Source of the DNA: Chara braunii
Taxonomy: Eukaryota > Streptophyta > Charophyceae > Charales > Characeae
Assembly (NCBI GenBank): GCA_003427395.1
Contig: BFEA01000063.1
Location: forward strand, 169,488 to 191,424
Direction: 5' to 3'
Length of the DNA: 21,937 nucleotides
Shown here piece by piece: positions 16,161-21,937 of the stretch. The notes below the pieces were generated by a model, which was given only the letters and a program-made list of their open reading frames with translations, was not told the DNA's origin and ran no database searches. The stretch's first letter is position 1, and every line of letters starts with the position of its first letter. A program made the translations under genes and the position numbers.

Positions 16161-16882
16161 CAGGCGGTATTAAATTTGTGTTTAGATTTTTTTTAAAAAG
16201 AGTTGCGATACTCCCGGATCGTAGAGACTCAATGTGTTAGGTCTTGGGCATGCAGAGAACATTGGAATAGAGTTGCGGCGGATGCTCCCTATGCCTGAAC
16301 ACAAGTCTTCGGGTAAGTTGGAGGAGGGGAGAAGTGCACGAGATGGGGGCTCTGTCGCCGGATGAGGCCGGGACCCCACTACGTTCCTCTGGTTATCACT
16401 CTTATCTTTTTTCGGAACGAAGTCGCGTTCGGGATTTCAACTATCATCCTATGCATCCCTCCTCTTCCTCCCTCTTCCTCCTCCTTCATCTTCCTCCTCC
16501 TGCTTCGAGTCATGGCATGCTTTTCCTCTCCTCTGTCCAGTCCAGTAACCTCCAGTTCTGTCTGAGCCTCTTGTACTATTTGGTGCACTGACGTTTGCCG
16601 TTTCAAGCCGATTCGTCATCTGACAACAACGACAACTAAAAGAAAATTTAATGCGCAATTGCGGGGACCTCCACAGGTTCCCGCAAAATACGTAACCCCG
16701 CGGATGTCCAAGCTGCAGACATTTTCGTTGCCCAGTTGTGTGAAAACGCAAAATACGTAGCCCTTGTGACCCAAAAAATCACCTACAATTTAGGATTTTA
16801 TGAAAATGTGTGCTAGTAAGAGCGACCTTTTGATATGATCCAGGCGGAGATTTTGGGAGTGGCCACACCACTCTTGAAATTG
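16161..16882. other. Unassigned stretch
   Basis: No gene is supported. It contains a pyrimidine-rich tract of CTC/TTC units (16455-16503), which produces charged low-complexity frames on the other strand, and the inverted motif AAAATACGTA (16686-16695 and 16748-16757, direct). Confidence 0.4.
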
Positions 16883-17358
16883 AGGGCATACTCACACTGG
16901 GACCCTAAAACCACAAAGTATGCGGATTTGGGAATTTAAATCAGCAGTACCTTAAACCACCAGTACCTGGCCCAGCTATCGGCCGCGGAAAAAAATAGAG
17001 TAGAAACGTTTCTAGTCGGATGAATTTGGGCGCTCCTGTAGTGGCCCGTACGTTTCCTAAAATCGTGGCGCGTTAATGGGCACTACTTTAGGAAGTACTG
17101 GTGGTTTAAGCTTCCCATTGTCGGCCGCGGGCAGTTTCAGAAGGCCAAAACGAAAAACGGGCCACCTATTCAATTTATGGACGGGCCCCCGAAAAAAGGG
17201 CCACCTATTCTATTTATTGACGGACCCCCAGCATTACATGGCGCATCTCAGCGAAACAGCTGGGGAAGGTACTGGTGGTTCAAAGAGGGATCTGGGAAGC
17301 ATATGTGATCCGCCGCGGATGTTTTTTTTGGCGATTTTGGAAATATGGGTGGCATTGT
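16883..17358. repeat. Cluster of TIR-family ends and short repeats
   Basis: A GGGCATACTCACACT end is at 16884-16898. CTTAAACCACCAGTACCT (16951-16968) is inverted at 17093-17110, related to the motif at 866-882 and again at 17266-17281. A 32-bp unit GGGCCACCTATTC.ATTTAT is directly repeated at 17159-17190 and 17198-17229. GTCGGCCGCGG-like blocks occur at 16978-16988 and 17119-17129. These are overlapping remains of non-autonomous elements with no coding frame. Confidence 0.55.
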
Positions 17359-17362
17359 GAGG

Positions 17363-17912
17363 GCATAGGGTCTCGCTCCACTACTGTCCGCTGTACAGAA
17401 TTCCGTATGGCGGCCCTATAGCTGTCAGAGCATAAAATATCGTATAAACCGTGTCTTGGCTCCACTTCCTATCTGCTATACAAGTCTCCAATTCCTGAGT
17501 TCACTACAGTCATGCTTTTTTTGTGCAGTTGTGTATAACAAACACGACAATGCACACACATGCACACAAACACACACATAATCAGTTCTACGTCTGTCTG
17601 TCCTTCATACATATATATACGATATATATATAAAATAATAATAATAATAATACAACACTACACGACAGCAATTTGTCGGCCCAGACTCCAGGTGCTTCAT
17701 ACCATTTCGCGGTAGAACGCCACCTCCGAGTAACGACATTTGCAGGCTGGGAAGTGGGAACTAAAGGGGATAGTATCATATAATGGTGAATTTGGAGGGC
17801 GCCATCTGGCAACTATAAGGGGGTTTCCCCAAGGTACATTTAGGAGAGTAAATGGAGGGGTGTCCCACTATCCCAAATCGTACAGCAGATAGTAGTGGAG
17901 AGAGACCCATAC
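17363..17912. mobile_element. 550-bp element with about 34-bp TIR
   Basis: The left end ATAGGGTCTCGCTCCACTAC (17365 onward, continuing TGTCCGCTGTACAG) is matched in inverted form by 17879-17910 (GTACAGCAGATAGTAGTGGA then GAGAGACCCAT), with about four mismatches. Further inverted similarity lies inward (CCCTATAGCTGTCAG near 17414 and CTGGCAACTATAAGGG near 17806). The interior has dinucleotide and ATA microsatellites. Non-coding. Confidence 0.65.
17590..17655. repeat. TA-rich and ATA microsatellites
   Basis: ACATATATATACGATATATATATA followed by an AAT/ATA run (17632-17651); a CA-rich tract precedes it at 17547-17580. Confidence 0.9.
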
Positions 17913-18025
17913 TCACACTAGCACTTTTTGGCTTATTTCTGGAGGGAGTTGCTGCCAGATGCATACAAGTCCGGCTGTAAATGCCGTCAGGTACAGTCAA
18001 GATAGTGCTAGTGTGAGTACGCCCT
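17908..18025. mobile_element. GGGCATACTCACACTAGCAC-family MITE, short copy
   Basis: CATACTCACACTAGCAC (17908-17924) is inverted at 18005-18021 (GTGCTAGTGTGAGTACG) and followed by CCCT, so the element is about 118 bp with TIRs near 17-20 bp. Related single ends lie at 13801, 14198 and 16884. A second GAGTATGCCCT follows at once (18026-18036), which suggests nesting at an older end. Confidence 0.65.
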
Positions 18026-18098
18026 GAGTATGCCCTCAGAGATATTTTACTCAGAAGGCCTTGAACTCAGGAATGGATTCCAACAGTCCAGGGCCGTG

Positions 18099-18251
18099 GT
18101 CCCATTAGCAAAGAGCATCGGATTGAATGCCTGAATCTGGACGTGTTTGAGTACAGGAGCAGGAAATCGAGATAGAACTGTTTTTCTGTATCTTTGCATA
18201 AATTTATAGCCAGATTCAGGATTTGTATCCTATCCCCTTCGCTAGTGGGAC
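18099..18251. mobile_element. GTCCCA-family MITE copy
   Basis: Ends GTCCCATTAGCAAAGAGC and, inverted, CCCCTTCGCTAGTGGGAC. The interior has CTGAATCTGGACGTGTTTGA and CAGATTCAGGATTTG, matching the other copies. Confidence 0.78.
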
Positions 18252-18636
18252 CTTCTCCCAGGGTGTAACCACTGAGCGATTCGGGCTCCTTCATAGGACG
18301 TACATAGGCACGCTGCTCCCCAAAAAAAAATAAAAAAAATAGGCACGCTGCCACACGGACAAACCTGCCAGAGACGCTGCGAAAGCTGACGAGCCTGCCA
18401 AGACACTGACATGGCAGACAAGGAACACGATCGTCAGGAAAAAGAAAAAAAAGAAAAAACGACAGGCAGGCAGCTCATGTAATGGCGTAGTTCAAACTTC
18501 AAACGAGATGAGGCTAATCTGGTCAACATTGCGTCCAGGGTCATGCAGACGACTACGTAGGCTACGTTGCGGTCCGCCAGTCCACGAGCTCATTCTCTGT
18601 TTTTATTTTTTAATGGAAAAACTAAGCTACATTCTT
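18252..18636. other. Unassigned stretch
   Basis: A-rich tracts at 18321-18341 and 18438-18460. No gene or family membership is recognised. Confidence 0.4.
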
Positions 18637-18653
18637 CTCTCAATTTCACCTTT

Positions 18654-18765
18654 GTTTTTTTTTTTGTTTTTTTTGGTTGAAAATCTGGCCGGTCGGTCCT
18701 CAGCCATGACATGTCTCTGGCAGGAAGTGATACGAGGGTTACGACCATCTCCCTGTCTGAGGATC
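18654..18765 (-). mobile_element. Short poly(A) retroposon with 17-bp TSD
   Basis: The T-run at 18654-18674 is the poly(A) of a minus-strand insert whose body is about 90 bp. CTCTCAATTTCACCTTT (18637-18653) and CTCTCAATCTCACCTTT (18766-18782) flank it with one difference. No coding frame. The family is unknown. Confidence 0.65.
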
Positions 18766-18782
18766 CTCTCAATCTCACCTTT

Positions 18783-18852
18783 TTTTTTCTTTTTTTCTTT
18801 TTTTTTCTTTTTTTTTAATGTGGCCCGATGGACCACAGATCAGATATTAAAC
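18783..18852 (-). mobile_element. Second stacked poly(A) retroposon fragment
   Basis: A long T tract interrupted by C (18781-18819) is followed by about 33 bp of unique sequence, and then TTCACCTTTTTTTTC repeats (18853 on). Its flanks share the CACCTTTT motif with the preceding insertion site, so two minus-strand insertions used the same T-rich site. Confidence 0.45.
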
Positions 18853-18860
18853 TTCACCTT

Positions 18861-19327
18861 TTTTTTCTGGCATGTGTCTGGCCCAACCAATTCAATTACC
18901 TGTCGAATCTGGACAGGATGGGCTTTCAGGCCTTTTCTTATTGTCATTATGGTATTATTACGGGGAACCCCGTCGCAGCCACATCCGTGCTCAGGCCTCC
19001 AACGAGGGAACATGCGGGGAGCTGCACCCACCAGCAGGTGCAACACCTGCTACAGCAATTGGGCGATACCTACCGGCCAGGGGTCAGCCGGTAGCATCAG
19101 GACCAAGCTTTTTCGATGGGCCAGTGACTGTGCCTTCCCTCCTGTCCCCTCCCCCTATGAACATCAGCAGTCTCTATTCGATGCCACTCGGGGGGACCAG
19201 CGGGCGGCATATCTCTTAGGTGGCGGACGCTAAGCTTGCCCAGGAAAGTACATGAGGCCAACGGGGATTGAACCCAGGACCTCCTGAATGCCACTTGCGT
19301 GCCTTACCAACTGAGCTAGGCCTCTGG
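18861..19327 (-). mobile_element. tRNA-derived SINE, nearly full length
   Basis: On the minus strand a tRNA-like head (19324-19254) is followed by a body of about 320 bp and the tail ATCCTGTCCAGATTCGACAG with TAATTGAATTGGTTGGGCC, ending in A8 (18861-18868). The same tail occurs at 2587-2685. It is transcribed by RNA polymerase III in principle (A and B boxes in the head) and depends on a LINE for movement. A clear TSD was not found. Confidence 0.75.
19254..19324 (-). pseudogene. tRNA-like SINE head with polymerase III A and B boxes
   Basis: The acceptor stem GAGGCC/GGCCTC pairs perfectly. The A box TAGCTCAGTTGG is canonical and the B box GGTTCAATCCC is near-canonical. The anticodon region cannot form a 5-bp stem, so this is not a functional tRNA; no anticodon is assigned. 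Confidence 0.7.
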
Positions 19328-19472
19328 ATACCACTCCTCAAGTTTATTCCATGGCATGCTCTTCCTGTGAGATCTTGGTTTCAAATTTTAGATTTTACTT
19401 TTAGATTGACAATGTTAAGTTGGTACCTTTTAGCACTTGGTTTGCCCTTTGGTTGTACTTTGTATGTACTTA

Positions 19473-20451
19473 GAGCCTCTTTCCACACCACTTGAGAACG
19501 AACCAGTTTCGAGTGGCACTGCGCCCTAATCACGAAATCGTGATTAATTTGCGCTGCGCCGCCTCCTCGTTTCATGCACACTAGAGACCGCACTTGAAAA
19601 TGTTGCACTTGAAAGAAAAACAACCTGGCTCCCCGTTGTGCGGAGCCCTACTGGCGGCCATGCGATCCAGTAGGCCCACACCCGGCCTTCAATATGTCTG
19701 CCTGTGGTGTGCTGTTTGGGACTCGAGGGACCGCACGCGCGGTGGGTTTTCAAATTCGAAATTTGTTGGTGGTGCAGTGCGGCGCTCCGCAGTCTACAAA
19801 ACTGCCATGCGCGCGGAAGTGGACACAGGCTTGTACTGCACTTGGACGCGTGCGAGTGCGGTGGACACCGCCGCCAGTTTCCTTTTGCCGGGAGGTGTTC
19901 GGTGCGCCGTGGGGTGAGCGAAGTGCCATAGCTCTTGTGCATGGAGGACATACAATTTCCGTCCATGTCGGCGGACGGCTCTGCGCTGCGTCGGTGAGAA
20001 CTGTCCGAGCATGAGAAACAGCTGGTGGTTACAGCGTTGCTCGCCGATGACGGTGCACCGCGCGCTTCAACGGTCACCGCGAGTGTGTGCCCCAACGGCC
20101 CGCTGGAATCCGCAGCCACCACCGCCCACGTTTCCACTGCTGGCACCCGGGACTGCCACCGGTAGCCGTCGCTGGCTGGACTGCAAAAAGGACAGGCCCG
20201 TGAACCAGGAACGCACGGCGTACAAAAAAAAAAGAAAAAAAAAAAAGCACCCGCGGCTGCTGAAACCCAAGGGTAGCTCTTGAACTCAAGGTACCTCCGG
20301 GAGGAGACTTGAACTCAAGTTCCCATGGCTGCACTTGAGTTTCAAGAGCGGCCACTTGACATGCAAAATGTGAAAACAAATTTCTCTATGGCAGGGTTGA
20401 ACGAAGAGTTTTCGCGTTGCACTGGAACTCAAGTGGGGTGGAACAAGGCCC
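19473..20451. mobile_element. PIF/Harbinger-like non-autonomous element, 979 bp, TTA TSD
   Basis: The left end GAGCCTCTTTCCACACCACT (19473) and the inverted right end GGGCCTTGTTCCACCCCACT (complement of 20432-20451) form the TIR. TTA flanks both sides (19470-19472, 20452-20454). TWA TSDs and GGG/GGC-starting TIRs are typical of the PIF/Harbinger (Tourist) group. The interior is GC-rich from about 19680 to 20210. Frames there carry no transposase motif. Palindromes of the CTTGAACTCAAG type lie near the right end. Confidence 0.72.
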
Positions 20452-20454
20452 TTA

Positions 20455-20850
20455 GTTTGTGCATTTCCTTGTGTTGGCCCTTGTTTTGGATTTGTTTTCG
20501 AAAACTTTTCTTATTTGCTTATAGCTTGTAATGGTAGTACAGATACCAGATATAAAAAGAGAAATCCTCGTGTAATCTACACGAGTAGGTGAGTTGGAAG
20601 AGACAACTGTTACGGTAACTGTGGACACCCTTTTGGGCCTGGCCGGTGATGCCGTGCTGGATTGGGTGGTCCGCCCACTTTTTGGAAGGGACGCCGGACC
20701 CATTTTCCAGCTTGAAAAAAAAACAAAAAAAAACTTTTTTTATTTTTCTTTTGTACAATTTCAAAAGGAATTGTTGCCAAAGAAAGAAAAGAAACTTAAA
20801 AAAGAAAGCTCCAACTGTCTTGTCCAGAATAGAACGTACCACCATCATTA
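20455..20850. other. Unassigned stretch with a truncated LINE-tail fragment
   Basis: GGGACGCCGGACCCATTTTC (20688) followed by CAGCTTG and an A-rich tract (20715-20732) is a short copy of the LINE tail hairpin. Inverted TACACGAG.. blocks near 20573-20586 are minor. No gene is seen. Confidence 0.45.
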
Positions 20851-21300
20851 GGGCCTCGTTCCACACCACTTGAGTTCAAGAGCGAGTCCCCCCGTCTTTC
20901 CTTTACAGCGACCGGCTTCTTTTTCACTTTTTTGCGTCCGAAGGGTGAGCACTTGAAACTCGAGGGCAACACAGGCAAAATCGCACTTGAACTCAAGTCA
21001 CCTCCCGGAGGTACCTTGAGTTCAAGTGCCAGCGGATACCTTGAGTTCAAGTGCTAGCGGATACCGCCAGCCCTCCGAGGGGGGCCATTTTTTCGTTTTT
21101 CTTTTTCTTTCCAGGTCCAGGATTGGTCAAGAGGTGGAGTTCCGTTTCAAGTGTGCAGCCTGTGCTTCAAGGGTTTCCTCAAGTGTACATATGGAACCAT
21201 AAATGGAGTTAACTTGGTGTAAATTAATCACAATTTCTCGTCTAGTGAACTCTTGAAAGTTGAAACTCAAGTATTTTCAAGTGGTGTGGACTGAGGCCCC
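20851..21300. mobile_element. PIF/Harbinger-like MITE, 450 bp, TTA TSD
   Basis: The left end GGGCCTCGTTCCACACCACT (20851) is inverted at the right end (21280-21300, AGTGGTGTGGACTGAGGCCCC read on the complement). TTA occurs on both sides (20848-20850, 21301-21303). Copies of TTGAGTTCAAGTG and its inverse pack the interior (20869, 20981, 21013, 21041, 21250). It shares ends and motif arrays with 19473-20451. Non-coding. Confidence 0.78.
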
Positions 21301-21315
21301 TTATACCTGTAATCA

Positions 21316-21377
21316 GGGTATCTTTCCATCCAGATACAGGGATAATGACCCTGCTTTCTATTCGTTGGAGGAGGGTA
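21316..21377. repeat. Diverged direct repeat, first copy
   Basis: CAGGGTATCTTTCCATCCAG and following GATAATGACCCTGCTTTCTA align with 21790-21852 (GGGATATTTTTCTGTCTAAA, AATAGTGACCCTACATTGTA). A repeat of unknown origin. Confidence 0.5.
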
Positions 21378-21437
21378 TCTTTCCGTTCACACCATAGACT
21401 ATCTTTACGTTCACGCGATAGACACACCATTCGCGAC

Positions 21438-21597
21438 CAGGGGCTCAGCCCAACTAGCACAGAGGATTGGATTAAGGGCCTGAATCTGGATGTGCTCAAT
21501 GCAGAGATGTAGAAAAACGTGTCAATCGCAATTTTTTGCACGTCGGTCACATTCAGCCCCTTGAATCCAATCCTCTTTGCTGGTGGGACAACGCCCC
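21438..21597. mobile_element. GTCCCA-family MITE copy with extended TIR
   Basis: The left end is GGGGCTCAGCCCAACTAGCA and the right end, inverted, is GGGGCGTTGTCCCACCAGCA. Inverted matching continues through AGAGGATTGGATT and CTGAAT. This copy suggests that the family terminus begins at GGGGC, about eight bases outside GTCCCA. Confidence 0.78.
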
Positions 21598-21937
21598 AGG
21601 AGATCATGGCAGCCCCGCTGGGAAAGCCATTTTTCACAAAAATGACTTTTCATTATTATACAATACAAGCCAGGAAACGGGGCCGGCGTCTCTCACAATA
21701 GTTACAGTACAGCTCTTCCTGAGAGTCAGGCATCTTCTTTTCCTCTTTTTCATGTGCCCATTGATCAGCATATTCAGTCATTATAGATGTATCAGGGATA
21801 TTTTTCTGTCTAAATACAGCAATAGTGACCCTACATTGTATTCGGGTGAAGAAGTTAACCTAGGGTTAGAAACATCACAGAGTTGGCAAAACAAAAAAAA
21901 AAAAAAAAAAAAAGGACTTCAGTCATGCCACAATTTT
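21598..21937. other. Unassigned stretch ending in a poly(A)-like run
   Basis: It contains the second copy of the diverged repeat (21790-21852) and an A-run at 21892-21913 that may be the tail of a plus-strand retroposon. No TSD or family match was found in the window. Confidence 0.4.

Noticed and set aside
16379-16751. Minus-strand frames rich in Glu, Arg and Gly
   Set aside because: They are translations of a CTC/TTC low-complexity tract with no conserved domain.
18508-19233. A 241-codon plus-strand frame
   Set aside because: It runs through poly(T) tails (giving poly-Phe) and the antisense of the SINE body. It is an artefact of retroposon insertions.
19254-19324. Functional tRNA gene
   Set aside because: The anticodon stem cannot form, and the sequence is fused to a SINE body and tail that recurs elsewhere in the window.
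19544-20146. A 200-codon minus-strand frame in the long TTA-flanked element
   Set aside because: It has Ser/Ala/Arg-rich composition, competing frames on the other strand, and no transposase motif. The GC-rich composition alone explains it.
20448-20462. CCCTTAGTTTGTG resembling the PLE target site at 2814
   Set aside because: The match is short, lies at the edge of an unrelated TIR element, and has no pLTR sequence beside it. Chance is the simpler reading.

Overview
This window reads as nuclear DNA of a photosynthetic eukaryote, most likely an alga, and it is almost entirely a transposable-element graveyard. The evidence is poly(A)-tailed retroelements, a tRNA-derived SINE, many terminal-inverted-repeat (TIR) elements with small target-site duplications (TSDs), a plausible GT-AG intron, and a decayed fragment of plastid-type 23S rDNA. 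No intact host gene is visible. The only candidate is a Pro/Ser-rich open frame running off the left edge (2-247). The taxonomic guess is an inference; the sequence does not name the species.

The centrepiece (2825-12651, minus strand) is one large retroelement with long direct repeats of about 780-795 bp at both ends and a 12-bp TSD. On the minus strand it encodes, in order: a gag-like CCHC zinc knuckle, a charged coiled-coil/SAP-like ORF, a GIY-YIG endonuclease, a Cys-rich linker, and a Penelope-type reverse transcriptase (RT). The endonuclease lies N-terminal to the RT, the permuted arrangement known from Chlamys/Naiad-type Penelope-like elements (PLEs). Both terminal repeats (pseudo-LTRs, pLTRs) carry a hammerhead-ribozyme-like core in the sense orientation, as expected for PLEs. 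The CCHC plus coiled-coil module is the unusual part.

The PLE is a nest. It landed inside a small TIR element (halves at 2784-2824 and 12664-12774). It was then interrupted by a 5'-truncated non-LTR retrotransposon (7775-10950, 18-bp TSD) that split the coiled-coil ORF, and by a 332-bp near-perfect palindrome (11187-11518). Removing the LINE and one TSD copy restores the coiled-coil frame. All coding parts now carry stops and frameshifts.

Left of the PLE (1-2824): a copy of the LINE 3' tail (602-734), three compact TIR elements (736-857, 2050-2435, 2463-2567) and a SINE tail (2587-2685). Right of it (12664-21937): four more copies of the interrupted TIR family, a second TIR family with GGGCATACTCACACTAGCAC ends, a 530-bp foldback with TGGAAA arrays, a duplicated plastid rDNA fragment, microsatellites, a nearly full-length tRNA-derived SINE (18861-19327, minus), stacked poly(A) retroposons, and two PIF/Harbinger-like elements with TTA TSDs (19473-20451 and 20851-21300) full of CTTGAACTCAAG palindromes.
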